Assembly (NCBI GenBank): GCA_017391465.1
Contig: JAFOYH010000060.1
Coordinates: 13,734 to 77,733, forward strand
Source: Lachnospiraceae bacterium
GTDB lineage: Bacteria > Bacillota_A > Clostridia > Lachnospirales > Lachnospiraceae
DNA length: 64,000 nt
Direction: 5' to 3'
A program made the position numbers and the translations under genes. The notes beneath the pieces are model-generated. The model was not told the origin of the DNA. It did not search any database and saw only the letters and a program-made list of their open reading frames with translations. Each line of letters starts with the position of its first letter. Positions within the stretch are counted from its first letter, which is position 1. Positions 26,395 through 35,881 of this stretch are shown one piece after another.

Positions 26395-27243
26395 TTATAC
26401 TTCAAATTTTTCAAAAAAACGTTTTGTCACATGAGGCATGAAATGATCATCCCGGCGCACAAGCATCAATTGAGATTTCATCATATCATCTTTAATCAAA
26501 TGAATCTTCAGTTCCGGATGATCGATGGCAAAGCTTTCCGGAACAATGGCAATCCCCATACCTGCCCGTGCCATCTGGACACAGGTCCATGCATTATCTG
26601 CAATACATGCCGGTCGAAACTTCAGATGCCTGGCCTCAAATGCCTGTCTGAAAACCGGTTCCCAGCGACGATACAATATCAACGGCCGTCCCGACAGACC
26701 TTCCATCCCTTTCTGTTCTGGCAAACATTGAGAAAGTCCAGTCCCGACAAAATACTCCTCGGAAAATTTATGACACACAAGTCCTTCCTCCGGAAATGGT
26801 GCACGCACCAGTGCCATGTCAATCTGATTTGTTTTTAAAGCTTCCAGCATCTGATAGGTATTTCCTTCATGAATCTGATACTGAACCTGTGGGTATCGTT
26901 TACAAAACTCCTGAAGTTTCATGGCAATCTCACCAATACTGGTCGACGAAACCATCCCCAGTCGTATGGTTCCACCCATCTGATCTCCCAGATAATTCAT
27001 CTCCATCTTCGTTGAAGATGTCATGTCTAAAATAGCCTTCGCTCTAGTATACATGAGCTTTCCTGCATCCGTCAACGTAATGCTTCGAATACCACGCTCA
27101 AACAATACAACCCCCAGTTCACTTTCGAGAGCTTTCATCTGATTACTTAATGGAGGCTGAGATATATGAAGTTTTTTAGCCGCCGACGAAATACTTCCTT
27201 CATCGACAATGGCTGTGTAATAATACAGTTGTTTTAAATCCAT
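26395..27243 (-). CDS. LysR family regulator divergent from chromate transporter pair
   Basis: LysR-type regulator, 282 residues from the ATG at 27243 (GGGGGGA lies upstream). The HTH is intact: MDLKQLYYYTAIVDEGSISSAAKKLHISQ followed by PPLSNQMKALESEL (quoted in parts). The effector domain has typical length. Divergent orientation to the two chr genes and a shared 13-bp direct repeat suggest it controls them. The trigger is unknown; chromate itself is an unlikely natural signal. Confidence 0.9.
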   Translation of the reverse strand: MDLKQLYYYTAIVDEGSISSAAKKLHISQPPLSNQMKALESELGVVLFERGIRSITLTDAGKLMYTRAKAILDMTSSTKMEMNYLGDQMGGTIRLGMVSSTSIGEIAMKLQEFCKRYPQVQYQIHEGNTYQMLEALKTNQIDMALVRAPFPEEGLVCHKFSEEYFVGTGLSQCLPEQKGMEGLSGRPLILYRRWEPVFRQAFEARHLKFRPACIADNAWTCVQMARAGMGIAIVPESFAIDHPELKIHLIKDDMMKSQLMLVRRDDHFMPHVTKRFFEKFEV

Positions 27244-27259
27244 CGGATCCCCCCATATT

Positions 27260-27303
27260 TTTTTCATATAGAAATTATACTTTTTTAATATTTTTCATAT
27301 AGA
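27260..27303. promoter_or_regulatory. 13-bp direct repeats between LysR and chr genes
   Basis: TTTTTCATATAGA occurs at 27260-27272 and at 27291-27303, 31 bp apart, about three helical turns. The first lies across the LysR 5' leader, the second near the chr promoter (TTTCAT, -10 TATGAT). Likely LysR binding sites. Confidence 0.5.
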
Positions 27304-27378
27304 TATATTTATGTTATGATATCAATAGTTTTACAAAAAATCAATCAAAATGCATAACATATAGGAGGCTAATTTACT

Positions 27379-27927
27379 ATGAACGTTTTAATTCATCTCT
27401 TTATGGCATTTGCCCGAATCGGTGCATTCACCTTCGGCGGAGGTTACGCAATGCTTCCAATGCTCCAGAAAGAAGTTGTTGAAAAATATCACTGGGCCAC
27501 TGAAGATGAAATTATGGATTATTATGCCATCGGTCAGTGCACTCCTGGAATCATTGCTGTTAATACAGCCACATTTGTCGGTTATAAAACTGCAGGTATC
27601 CCAGGTGCTGTTTTTGCAACCCTTGGAATGATTACACCTTCCATTATTATCATCACAGTCATTGCCGCATGTTTGAAAAATTTTGCGGATCTTCCAGTTG
27701 TAAAACATGCTTTTAACGGTATTCGTGCAGCCGTATGTATCCTTATTTTGAATGCCGTAACAAAACTTGCTCAGAAATCACTTGTAGATAAAATCTGTAT
27801 TGGCATCTGTATCACTGTTTTAATATTATCCTTATTTTCACCTCTGTCACCGGCACTTATTGTCATTCTTGCCGGTTTCGCCGGTGTCTTCTTCAAACGT
27901 TCAAAAGTTACAGGAGGTGACAAATAA
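27379..27927 (+). CDS. Chromate transporter, N-type half (CHR family)
   Basis: Half-length CHR membrane protein of 182 residues, equal to one of the two homologous halves of full ChrA. It starts with the conserved FARIGAFTFGGGYAMLP motif and has QCTPGIIAVNTATFVGY followed by five or six hydrophobic helices. Paired half-size proteins function as heterodimers in other Firmicutes. The stop overlaps the next start by one base (TAATG), so the two are translationally coupled. In a gut anaerobe the natural substrate may be another oxyanion. Confidence 0.9.
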   Translation: MNVLIHLFMAFARIGAFTFGGGYAMLPMLQKEVVEKYHWATEDEIMDYYAIGQCTPGIIAVNTATFVGYKTAGIPGAVFATLGMITPSIIIITVIAACLKNFADLPVVKHAFNGIRAAVCILILNAVTKLAQKSLVDKICIGICITVLILSLFSPLSPALIVILAGFAGVFFKRSKVTGGDK

Positions 27928-28493
27928 TGGCTGGTATATTACGTTTAATGTTCGAATTCTTTAAAACCGGACTCTTTGCTGTTGGCGGAGGATTGGCAAC
28001 CCTGCCATTCCTCTATGCCATTGGAGAAGCAACCGGTTGGTATACGGCTCAGGATGTTGCCAACATGATTGCCATCTCTGAATCCACACCAGGACCTATG
28101 GGTGTTAACATGGCTACTTATGTCGGCTTCAACACCTTTGGAGTTTTTGGCGGCATTCTTGCCTCCCTTTCTCTCGTTTTTCCTTCTGTTGTGATCATTG
28201 TTCTGATTTCAAAGATCTTAAACAAATTTAAGGAGTCCAAACTTGTTCAGGATATTTTTTACGGACTTCGTCCGGCATCCACAGGTCTCATCATTGCCGC
28301 TGGTCTTGGTGTTGCTAAAGTTGCACTGCTTCATCTGAACAATTTTATTGATACCAAAAATATTTTTAATCTTTTCAATTATAAAGCTATTATACTGGCA
28401 GCAGCTCTTTACTTTATTATGAAGAAAAAAGATTTACATCCAATTTTAGTTGTGGTGATCTCCGCAGCGGTTGGAATCATTTTTAAGTTTTAG
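27927..28493 (+). CDS. Chromate transporter, C-type half (CHR family)
   Basis: Second half-length CHR protein, 188 residues, paralogous to its neighbour: FFKTGLFAVGGGLATLPFLY and SESTPGPMGVNMATYVGF correspond to the same two motifs in the first subunit. Six hydrophobic segments follow. Presumed to form a heterodimeric transporter with the upstream protein in the cytoplasmic membrane. Two hairpins downstream (28502-28544 and 28562-28621) end the unit. Confidence 0.9.
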   Translation: MAGILRLMFEFFKTGLFAVGGGLATLPFLYAIGEATGWYTAQDVANMIAISESTPGPMGVNMATYVGFNTFGVFGGILASLSLVFPSVVIIVLISKILNKFKESKLVQDIFYGLRPASTGLIIAAGLGVAKVALLHLNNFIDTKNIFNLFNYKAIILAAALYFIMKKKDLHPILVVVISAAVGIIFKF

Positions 28494-28501
28494 CTTCTCA
28501 C

Positions 28502-28544
28502 GAAGACTTTGGAAGCATCTAGCCCTCAGCATCCGAAAGTCTTC
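28502..28544. repeat. Hairpin after the chr operon
   Basis: GAAGACTTT (28502-28510) pairs with AAAGTCTTC (28536-28544), with further pairing inside; no T tract follows, so it is more likely an mRNA-stabilising stem than a terminator. Confidence 0.5.
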
Positions 28545-28561
28545 CGTCCTATACTTCAAAG

Positions 28562-28621
28562 AGAAAACCCCTTGTTCTCAGAAAGCATTTTTCACAGCTT
28601 CCCAAAAACAAGGGGTTTTCT
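28562..28621. terminator. Long-loop hairpin between chr operon and metG
   Basis: AGAAAACCCCTTGTT (28562-28576) pairs perfectly with AACAAGGGGTTTTCT (28607-28621). It is symmetrical and sits 6 bp from the metG stop, so it probably ends both convergent units. Confidence 0.7.
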
Positions 28622-28627
28622 ATATAA

Positions 28628-30589
28628 TCAGCAGATTTCAGCACCTGCCGGCATATCTTTTTCTGGTGTCATAAGTGCAAGATTACCCTCTGCATCTTCT
28701 GCACAAAGGATCATACCTTCAGACATAATGCCTGCAAGTTTTGCAGGTTTCAGGTTTGTTACGACCATAACCTTCTTGCCAACCATCTCTTCTGGTGTGT
28801 AATAATTCTTGATTCCGGATACAATCTGACGTACCTGACTTCCAATCTTCACCTGAGAACAGAGAAGTTTTTTGGATTTCTTCACAGCTTCGCAGGCGAT
28901 AATTTCACCTACCTGGAACTGAAGTTTTGCAAAATCATCATATGTGATCTCTGGTTTTGCTTCGATATCAATTCCGTTAGCCATCATTTCAGCCTTTGCA
29001 GCTTCAGCAGCTTTTGCAGCTTTATCTGCTTCAAGTTTTTCCATGAATTCTTTCATATCTAAACGTGCAAAAAGGATCTCTGGTTTTTCGATAACCTTTG
29101 TGCCTTCTTCCATACGTCCGAATGTATCAAGTTCAAGATATTCTCTTTCCTGTGTTCCAATCTGATCTAAGATCTTCTTAGATGTTGTTGGAAGGAAAGA
29201 TTCAAGACATACCGCACCGATACGAATACCTTCGAAAAGGTTGTAAAGAACTGTTGCAAGACGATCGTTATTGGCTGGATCTTTTGCAAGGTTCCAAGGT
29301 TCTGTTTCATCAATATATTTGTTGCAGCGACGGAACAATGTAAAGATTTCGGAAATCGCATCTGCCACACGAAGTTTGTCCATCTTTGCAGCAACTCTTC
29401 CCGGTGTTTCAAGTGCCACACGTTTAAGGTCCGCATCCACTTCGCCTTCTACGCCTGGGTTTGTAATCACACCGTCAAAGTATTTATTTGTCATGGAAAT
29501 TGTACGGTTTACAAGATTTCCAAGGATATTTGCAAGGTCAGAGTTCATACGTTCAACCATAAGTTCCCAAGTGATAGAACCATCGTTGTCGAATGGCATT
29601 TCGTGAAGAACGAAATAACGTACGGCATCTACACCAAAGTAATCCACAAGATCATCTGCATAGATCACATTACCTTTGGATTTACTCATCTTGCCTTCCC
29701 CAACAAGGAGCCATGGATGACCAAATACCTGTTTTGGTAATGGAATATCTAAAGCCATGAGCATGATTGGCCAGTAGATTGTATGGAAACGAATGATATC
29801 TTTACCGATCAGATGTAAATCTGCAGGCCAGTATTTTTCAACCATAGGATCATTATTACCATCAAGATCAAATCCAAGACCTGTGATATAGTTGCTGAGC
29901 GCATCAATCCATACATAGACAACGTGTTTTGGATCAAACGGCACCTGAACACCCCATGTGAAAGATGTTCTTGATACACAAAGATCCTGAAGACCCGGAA
30001 GTAAGAAGTTGTTCATAATCTCGTTCTTACGGGATTCTGGCTGAATAAATTCTGGATGTGTATTGATATGCTCGATCAATCGATCTGCGTATTTGCTCAT
30101 ATTGAAGAAATAAGCTTCTTCTTTTGCATCAATAACTTCACGGCCACAGTCTGGGCATTTACCATCCACAAGCTGACTTTCTGTAAAGAAAGATTCGCAT
30201 GGTGTACAGTATTTACCTTCGTAATGACCTTTGTAAATGTCACCTTTTTCATAAAGTTTTTTGAAGATCTTCTGAACCTGAAGTTCATGATCTTCATCTG
30301 TTGTACGAATAAAACGGTCATAGGATGTGTCCATCAAATCCCAGATGCGTTTGATTTCGCCTGCAACATCATCAACAAACTGTTTTGGTGTTACACCGGC
30401 TTCACTGGCTTTGATTTCGACTTTCTGACCATGTTCGTCTGTACCTGTCTGGAAACGTACATCATAGCCCTGTGCTCGTTTAAAACGCGCAATACTGTCT
30501 GCAAGAACAATTTCATATGTGTTGCCAATATGTGGTTTTCCAGAAGTATATGCAATGGCTGTTGTTATATAATAAGGTTTCTTTGCCAT
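28628..30589 (-). CDS. metG: Methionyl-tRNA synthetase
   Basis: Class I synthetase charging tRNA-Met. The 653 residues show the HIGH-type motif KPHIGN, zinc-binding cysteines in CTPCESFF and CPDCGRE, the KMSKSKG loop, an anticodon-binding helical domain, and a C-terminal Trbp111/EMAP-type tRNA-binding domain beginning around residue 545 (ITYDDFAKLQFQVGEI). A promoter TTGTCT-N17-TATAAT is at 30629-30657 and the leader is only about 35 nt, too short for a T-box or SAM riboswitch. Confidence 0.97.
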   Translation of the reverse strand: MAKKPYYITTAIAYTSGKPHIGNTYEIVLADSIARFKRAQGYDVRFQTGTDEHGQKVEIKASEAGVTPKQFVDDVAGEIKRIWDLMDTSYDRFIRTTDEDHELQVQKIFKKLYEKGDIYKGHYEGKYCTPCESFFTESQLVDGKCPDCGREVIDAKEEAYFFNMSKYADRLIEHINTHPEFIQPESRKNEIMNNFLLPGLQDLCVSRTSFTWGVQVPFDPKHVVYVWIDALSNYITGLGFDLDGNNDPMVEKYWPADLHLIGKDIIRFHTIYWPIMLMALDIPLPKQVFGHPWLLVGEGKMSKSKGNVIYADDLVDYFGVDAVRYFVLHEMPFDNDGSITWELMVERMNSDLANILGNLVNRTISMTNKYFDGVITNPGVEGEVDADLKRVALETPGRVAAKMDKLRVADAISEIFTLFRRCNKYIDETEPWNLAKDPANNDRLATVLYNLFEGIRIGAVCLESFLPTTSKKILDQIGTQEREYLELDTFGRMEEGTKVIEKPEILFARLDMKEFMEKLEADKAAKAAEAAKAEMMANGIDIEAKPEITYDDFAKLQFQVGEIIACEAVKKSKKLLCSQVKIGSQVRQIVSGIKNYYTPEEMVGKKVMVVTNLKPAKLAGIMSEGMILCAEDAEGNLALMTPEKDMPAGAEIC

Positions 30590-30628
30590 ATTTCTTCCTC
30601 CCCTATAATCATCATAAATTAATTTCTT

Positions 30629-30657
30629 ATTATAATATATCCCCCATTTAAAGACAA
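30629..30657 (-). promoter_or_regulatory. metG promoter
   Basis: On the minus strand TTGTCT and TATAAT (plus coordinates 30652-30657 and 30629-30634) are separated by 17 bp. Confidence 0.7.
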
Positions 30658-30777
30658 GGAATTTTTACGTTTTACTACATAGCATGCCCATTTTTCTGGT
30701 ATACTAACACCATAAATACACTTCGTGTTCAACACCCGATGTCGATGTTTTTATAGATCAACTCAAGGAGGATCATC

Positions 30778-32577
30778 ATGTGTAAAAACAAAACTTTTAA
30801 AAGATTTATTTTATCCTGCGTATGCTTTTCGCTTTCCATCTGCGGATGTCAGGCCAGCCCATCCTCTGCCCAGATCGAAGACATGTCTGCTAAAACTGTC
30901 AATACATCCTTTGATGCTCTGACACGAGAAATATTTATCAACTATGCCGGTCACGACACCCTGTCTCTGAACTATACCTTAAAGGATCCTTCCTCTTACG
31001 GAATTGAATCAGATGAAGTAACCTGGGGTGATGTTCCAATCACCCCAGAAGATTATGAAACATATAAAACAGATACCAAAGAATATCTCTCCCGTTTGAA
31101 TACTCTATCCAAACTTAACGGTGAACGTGCTTTAACTTACGATGTCTTAAAATATTATCTGGAATTAGAACTGGATGGCTATGATTTCGTTTATTTCACT
31201 ACGAATTTTGCACCGATACTTGGCATTCAGTCTCAGCTTCCGATTACTTTGGCCGAATACCATTTTGATGATATTCAGGATGTAGACAACTATCTCCAAC
31301 TTCTTGAAACAGTTGATGATTATATCCGTGATCTTCTCGAATTTGAAGATATCAAAGCGGAAAAAGGCTTTGGTATGTGCCGTTCTGCTCTTGAAGCTTC
31401 GATCAAAGATTGTCAGACTTTTTGCGAATCCATTGATTCAAATATGTTGATCGAGGTTTTTCCATCCCGTTTGGAACACCTTGAACTTTCTGAAAACGAA
31501 AAAAATATTTATATTCAAACCAACCGGATCGCTGTTTTTGATCATGTACTCCCTGCCTATGAAGAAATCATTGCTTCATTATCTGCTCAGCTGAATACAG
31601 CACCGGAAGATGGTTCTCTCGCTGCTTACGAAAATGGTCAGGCTTATTATAAATATATGCTGAAATCTTCTGTGGGTACAGACAAAACACCGGAAGAACT
31701 CATTTCACTTACGGAAGAAAACCTGTATTCGTCAATTATGGGACTTTCTCTTATTATGATGAATAATCCTTCCATACATGATGAAGTACTTTCTGCTCAG
31801 TATGCTTTGGAAGACCCAACAGAAATTCTTGAACATTTTAAATCCACATTAACTGCGGAACAATTTCCAGAAGCACCCGATGCCAAATATACCTTAAAAA
31901 ATGTGCATCCATCCATGACTGACAGTTTAAGTCCTGCTATGTACTTTATTCCTCGTGTGGACGACATCAGCAATAACCAGATTTACTTAAATCTTGGCGG
32001 AAATAATTCAGGCAATGAACTTATGCCAACCATGGCCCACGAGGGTTATCCCGGACATATGTATCAAATGACTTACTATTACAACACCAATCCAGATCCA
32101 ATCCGTACCGTATATGAATGTGACGGCTATGCAGAAGGATGGGCTTCTTATGTCGAATCCCTGGCTTATGATTACTGTGGTTTTTCCGAAGATATAGCTG
32201 ATTTTTATCGTATTTCAAATCTGACCATGGCATTAAATCTCTATTGTCGTCTGGATCTTGGTATTCATTATGAAAACTGGAGTCTCGAAGAAACCGCAGA
32301 ATTTATCACCATGTATCTGGCATTAGATGAAGCAACCATTCAAGAGGTTTACGAAGCCATTCTTTATAATCCAACCAACTATTTAATCTACGGCATTGGT
32401 ATGGAAGAAATCTTCGAACTCCGCGAAAATATGGAAAAAAATCTCGGTCAGGATTTTGACATAAAAGATTTTCATAAACAACTTCTGGATATTGGTCCGG
32501 CGCCATTTTCTATCATCGAAAAATACATGCCGGATGCCGCAGAGCCTGTTGAGGAAAGTACCGAAAATGCAGCCTAA
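30778..32577 (+). CDS. DUF885 family lipoprotein (putative metallopeptidase)
   Basis: Exported lipoprotein of 599 residues. The N-terminus has a basic start, a hydrophobic core and lipobox SICGC at about 20-24. The DUF885 domain fills the rest; its zinc-peptidase-like signature is AHEGYPGH near residue 420, with a downstream acidic YECDGYAEGWASYVE stretch supplying another ligand. Family members are considered M3/M32-like peptidases, but the substrate is unknown. It would act on the outer face of the membrane. An AAGGAGG site precedes the ATG and an extended -10 (TGGTATACT) lies upstream. It is monocistronic. Confidence 0.88.
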   Translation: MCKNKTFKRFILSCVCFSLSICGCQASPSSAQIEDMSAKTVNTSFDALTREIFINYAGHDTLSLNYTLKDPSSYGIESDEVTWGDVPITPEDYETYKTDTKEYLSRLNTLSKLNGERALTYDVLKYYLELELDGYDFVYFTTNFAPILGIQSQLPITLAEYHFDDIQDVDNYLQLLETVDDYIRDLLEFEDIKAEKGFGMCRSALEASIKDCQTFCESIDSNMLIEVFPSRLEHLELSENEKNIYIQTNRIAVFDHVLPAYEEIIASLSAQLNTAPEDGSLAAYENGQAYYKYMLKSSVGTDKTPEELISLTEENLYSSIMGLSLIMMNNPSIHDEVLSAQYALEDPTEILEHFKSTLTAEQFPEAPDAKYTLKNVHPSMTDSLSPAMYFIPRVDDISNNQIYLNLGGNNSGNELMPTMAHEGYPGHMYQMTYYYNTNPDPIRTVYECDGYAEGWASYVESLAYDYCGFSEDIADFYRISNLTMALNLYCRLDLGIHYENWSLEETAEFITMYLALDEATIQEVYEAILYNPTNYLIYGIGMEEIFELRENMEKNLGQDFDIKDFHKQLLDIGPAPFSIIEKYMPDAAEPVEESTENAA

Positions 32578-32621
32578 TGCGTTAAATATGCATACTATAT
32601 TACCACTTTCCCCATCCTTTC

Positions 32622-32650
32622 TTGACATTCGTCCGTTTATTGTTTATTAT
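32622..32650 (+). promoter_or_regulatory. pckA promoter
   Basis: TTGACA (32622-32627), 17-bp spacer, TATTAT (32645-32650), followed by a 35-nt leader and AAAGGAGG before the ATG. Confidence 0.75.
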
Positions 32651-32690
32651 TTTAATTAACTAAAGTGAATTTCTAAAGGAGGATTGTGTT

Positions 32691-34388
32691 ATGTCAACAA
32701 AAGCCTATTATAACATTAGTGAAATTGGTGCAGGAAAACCAGGCTTTTCCACAACCCGTTCCATTATTGAAGCTGCATTTTACGGAAATAATGTAGTAAA
32801 AGTAAATACATTAAAAGAAGCATATGAACTTGCTAAAAATTCACCAGGAACTATCGTAACAGACATGCCGGTATACCGTGGTGAAGAATTTGGTCTTGAA
32901 AAAGATGCGAAAGTTTTGCTCTTTAATGATGGTGCTATTACAGGTCGTTATGCAGTTGCTCGCCGTATCGCCGGTGAACCGGGTGTAAATTGTGCAGAAC
33001 TTGATAAAGTGGCTATGGACGCTATTTATGAGTCCCGTTGGAAAACGATGTATCATGCCGAAGTTTTTGCAGGTCTTGATCCGGAGTTCATGGTAAAATG
33101 CCATCTTTTAATTCCAGAAGGCGAAGAAAATATTCTCTATTCCTGGATGCTCAACTTCCAGTACATGTCCGATGAATATGTAAAGATGTACAAAGCGTCC
33201 AAACCTGTTGGCGACGGAAAAGAAGCTGACATTTACATTTTCTCCGATCCTCAGTGGAATGGTTCCGACCGTCCGGGCGTGGATTTAAGCTGCTTAAGTG
33301 ATCCTGCAAAGAAAACACTTTGCTACTTCAATACAGAAACAAACTGTGCTTGTATCCTTGGTATGCGCTATTTTGGCGAACACAAAAAAGGCACATTAAC
33401 CATGGTTTGGGCAGTTGCCAACCGTAACGGTTATGCATCCTGCCACGGCGGTCAGAAAGAATATACATTGGCTGACGGTTCCAAATTCGTTGCGTCCGTT
33501 TATGGTTTATCCGGTTCCGGTAAATCCACTCTGACTCATGCAAAACACAATGGCAAATACGAAATTAAAGTACTTCATGACGATGCATTTATCATCAATA
33601 CAGATACCTGTGCATCCATCGCCATTGAACCAACATATTTTGATAAAACTGCAGACTATCCAACAGGCTGTGACGATAACAAATATCTCCTCACATCCAT
33701 GAATAACTCTGCAACCATGGATGAAGATGGAAAGATCCAGCTTGTTACAGAAGATATCCGTAACGGTAACGGTCGTGCCATCAAATCTAAACTCTGGTCT
33801 CCAAACCGTGTGGATCGTATCGACTCTCCAGTAAATGCGATCTTCTGGATCATGAAAGACCCAACCATTCCACCGGTTGTTAAATTAAAAGGTGCCTCCC
33901 TTGCTTCTGTTATGGGTGCAACGCTTGCAACCAAACGTTCTTCCGCAGAACGTCTTGCTCCTGGTGTTGATCCAAACAAGCTTGTTGTTGTTCCTTATGC
34001 AAATCCGTTCCGTACCTATCCACTTTCTCACGACTACGATAAATTCAAAAAACTCGTAGAAGAAAAAAATGTTGATTGTTACATCATCAACACAGGCGAC
34101 TTCATGGGCAAAAAAGTTCAGCCAAAAGATACTCTTGGTATTCTCGAAGCCATCGTAGAAAAGAAAGCTGATTTCAAACCTTGGGGTCCATTCTCCGATA
34201 TCGAAATCATGGATTGGGAAGGCTTCATTCCGGATATGAAAGATGCAGACTATGTTGCTCAGCTTAAAGCTCGTATGCAGGACCGTGTCGATGAAATCGA
34301 AGAATTCTCTACATTGAAAGATGGTTATGATAAACTTCCGGATGATGCTTTGGAAGCAATTAAGAAAGTAGTAAGTGAATTAAAATAA
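32691..34388 (+). CDS. pckA: Phosphoenolpyruvate carboxykinase (ATP), divergent clade
   Basis: Interconverts oxaloacetate and phosphoenolpyruvate. The 565 residues have the P-loop GLSGSGKST near residue 270, HDDAFIINTDT as the kinase-2/metal region, and FGEHKKGTLTM upstream of it. Compared with the well-known E. coli enzyme, the N-terminal 200 residues and the kinase-2 motif are divergent, and this clade is typical of Lachnospiraceae. It probably runs toward oxaloacetate formation in fermentation, linked to citrate synthase at 42328. Strong promoter at 32622-32650. Its last codons lie inside the long palindrome at 34378-34550. Confidence 0.88.
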   Translation: MSTKAYYNISEIGAGKPGFSTTRSIIEAAFYGNNVVKVNTLKEAYELAKNSPGTIVTDMPVYRGEEFGLEKDAKVLLFNDGAITGRYAVARRIAGEPGVNCAELDKVAMDAIYESRWKTMYHAEVFAGLDPEFMVKCHLLIPEGEENILYSWMLNFQYMSDEYVKMYKASKPVGDGKEADIYIFSDPQWNGSDRPGVDLSCLSDPAKKTLCYFNTETNCACILGMRYFGEHKKGTLTMVWAVANRNGYASCHGGQKEYTLADGSKFVASVYGLSGSGKSTLTHAKHNGKYEIKVLHDDAFIINTDTCASIAIEPTYFDKTADYPTGCDDNKYLLTSMNNSATMDEDGKIQLVTEDIRNGNGRAIKSKLWSPNRVDRIDSPVNAIFWIMKDPTIPPVVKLKGASLASVMGATLATKRSSAERLAPGVDPNKLVVVPYANPFRTYPLSHDYDKFKKLVEEKNVDCYIINTGDFMGKKVQPKDTLGILEAIVEKKADFKPWGPFSDIEIMDWEGFIPDMKDADYVAQLKARMQDRVDEIEEFSTLKDGYDKLPDDALEAIKKVVSELK

Positions 34389-34550
34389 TCTCTTTATAAA
34401 AACGCGTCATGTGTGGAATTTTTCTGCGACATTGATTAAAAGCGTAAGATGCAAACTCGTTCAAACTCGAACATGCATCTTACGCTTTAATTATTCTCGA
34501 AAAATTTTCCACACATTTCCTATGTTTTAATTAAAGAGATTATTTTAATT
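34378..34550. repeat. Large imperfect palindrome spanning two convergent gene ends
   Basis: The outer arms 34378-34396 and 34532-34550 are 19 bp and perfectly complementary. Further in are GTGTGGAA-type arms (about 34410 and 34507) and a perfect 15-bp stem, AAAGCGTAAGATGCA (34439-34453) with TGCATCTTACGCTTT (34474-34488). Overall about 85-bp arms with interruptions. The stop codons of both pckA and the convergent HTH gene lie in the outer arms. It may be a bidirectional terminator or a MITE-like insertion. Confidence 0.75.
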
Positions 34551-35259
34551 TTGAGGTGAAGGACAGGTGTTTCTTGATCCACTGTCCAATTGTATCTAGT
34601 GTTATCAGAAAAATCATTATTATACTACTGCTGTAGACAGGAAGTATGAGATTTGCTTTTTGAATCGGTGACACTATACCTCCAACAATGCCTATTCCAA
34701 AGGAAACCAATATCAACAATCCAATGATCTTCCATTTATTTTTCACAGATATCGTTTTCTTTGCAACCAGATCTAATGCTAAAAGAATGAAGCCGCCTAT
34801 CCAAAGAATCTGTTGGGCCAAACTTTCAAAATTATAAGCGATATCCAGATAATAAAACCTCAAATCAATAGCTTCTTTCATCTCCATCGAATTTATCACA
34901 ACAGTATGAACATCTGCTGCTGGCAAATAGGCTCTGTCTGCCAAGATCATCAGTGCAACTTCTAATATGCGAAATAGAATCCATCCCGCTACAACTATTG
35001 CAAAAATCACCTGCATTCTTTTCAACTCTTTATTTACTATTTCTTCACATTCTTCTTTCCTTTTTCCATATAAAATATCATCCAGAGTAACCTCATAGAT
35101 TTCCGCAAATTTCATCAATAAATCAACACTTGGCTGAGTTCTCCCAGACTCATAACTGGAAATTGCCTGTCTTGTCAAACCAATTTTCTGAGCAACATCT
35201 TCCTGTGTCAAGTTTCGTAACAAACGAAGCTGCTTTATATTTTTATGGATATCTGTCAT
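34540..35259 (-). CDS. XRE-family HTH protein with C-terminal membrane helices
   Basis: A 239-residue membrane-associated regulator. Residues 6-60 form a Cro/CI-type HTH (LTQEDVAQKIGLTRQAISSYE). After a charged linker come four hydrophobic helices (about 84-105, 150-165, 175-195, 205-225). HTH proteins with this layout are thought to sense membrane or envelope state; no partner gene is adjacent. Its last residues TSKLK are encoded by the outer arm of the palindrome shared with pckA (ending ELK), so the natural C-terminus may have been altered. Confidence 0.85.
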   Translation of the reverse strand: MTDIHKNIKQLRLLRNLTQEDVAQKIGLTRQAISSYESGRTQPSVDLLMKFAEIYEVTLDDILYGKRKEECEEIVNKELKRMQVIFAIVVAGWILFRILEVALMILADRAYLPAADVHTVVINSMEMKEAIDLRFYYLDIAYNFESLAQQILWIGGFILLALDLVAKKTISVKNKWKIIGLLILVSFGIGIVGGIVSPIQKANLILPVYSSSIIMIFLITLDTIGQWIKKHLSFTSKLK

Positions 35260-35393
35260 GAACTCACCTGCCTTCGAATTACCGCTTTCTTGTCTTTAGA
35301 ATAACAGATTAGGATATTTCATAGCAAGCAACAATTTGTTGCATGCCTATCCTCAACGCTCTATTTGACTTTTAATGTAAAAAAGATGCGTTT

Positions 35394-35873
35394 TCACGCA
35401 TCTTTTTCAAAACTTATTTTTAATTTTAAGTTCATACCTTTCGCTAAACGCTCCAATATTTCAATTGAAGGATTCGCTTTTCCACGTTCAATATTACTGA
35501 TATCTGCCTGATATATTCCTGTAATTTCTGCCAACTGCTTCTGGGTGATTTTCTGAATTCCTCTTGCCTCTGTCAAACTTGAACCCACAAGATTCTTGAT
35601 ATCCATTTCATGAATGTTTCCTGTTACGACTCCATTTTCCCAAATTTCTTCTGCATCCAGATCAAGCTCATCATTCCATGAGATACCATAACCGCCAACA
35701 TCAACTCGAACTTTCTCAAACAATCCTTCTTTTTTTTCAAAAGCCTTAAATTGAGGAAAAACCTGATACAACGGATGCATATCATATTCCTTCTCTACAC
35801 CATTTTGAAAAACAACATATAATATATAATTATCTTTTGGTATAACTGATTTTATTCTATGCATCTGCTGCAT
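35394..35873 (-). CDS. DUF2442/HTH fusion protein (antitoxin-like)
   Basis: A 159-residue protein with an N-terminal DUF2442 domain (about 1-82, with VVFQNGVEKEYDMHPL) and a C-terminal XRE HTH (about 98-150, ITQKQLAEITGIYQADISNIE). It lies 8 bp after the DUF4160 gene in the same direction. DUF4160-DUF2442 pairs are widespread in genomes and often treated as toxin-antitoxin-like modules, but their biochemistry is unsettled. The HTH probably autoregulates through the palindrome at 36166-36181. Confidence 0.85.
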   Translation of the reverse strand: MQQMHRIKSVIPKDNYILYVVFQNGVEKEYDMHPLYQVFPQFKAFEKKEGLFEKVRVDVGGYGISWNDELDLDAEEIWENGVVTGNIHEMDIKNLVGSSLTEARGIQKITQKQLAEITGIYQADISNIERGKANPSIEILERLAKGMNLKLKISFEKDA

Positions 35874-35881
35874 CCTCCTTA

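Noticed and set aside
30590..30657. T-box or SAM riboswitch before metG
   Set aside because: The leader from the predicted start is only about 35 nt and has no such structure.
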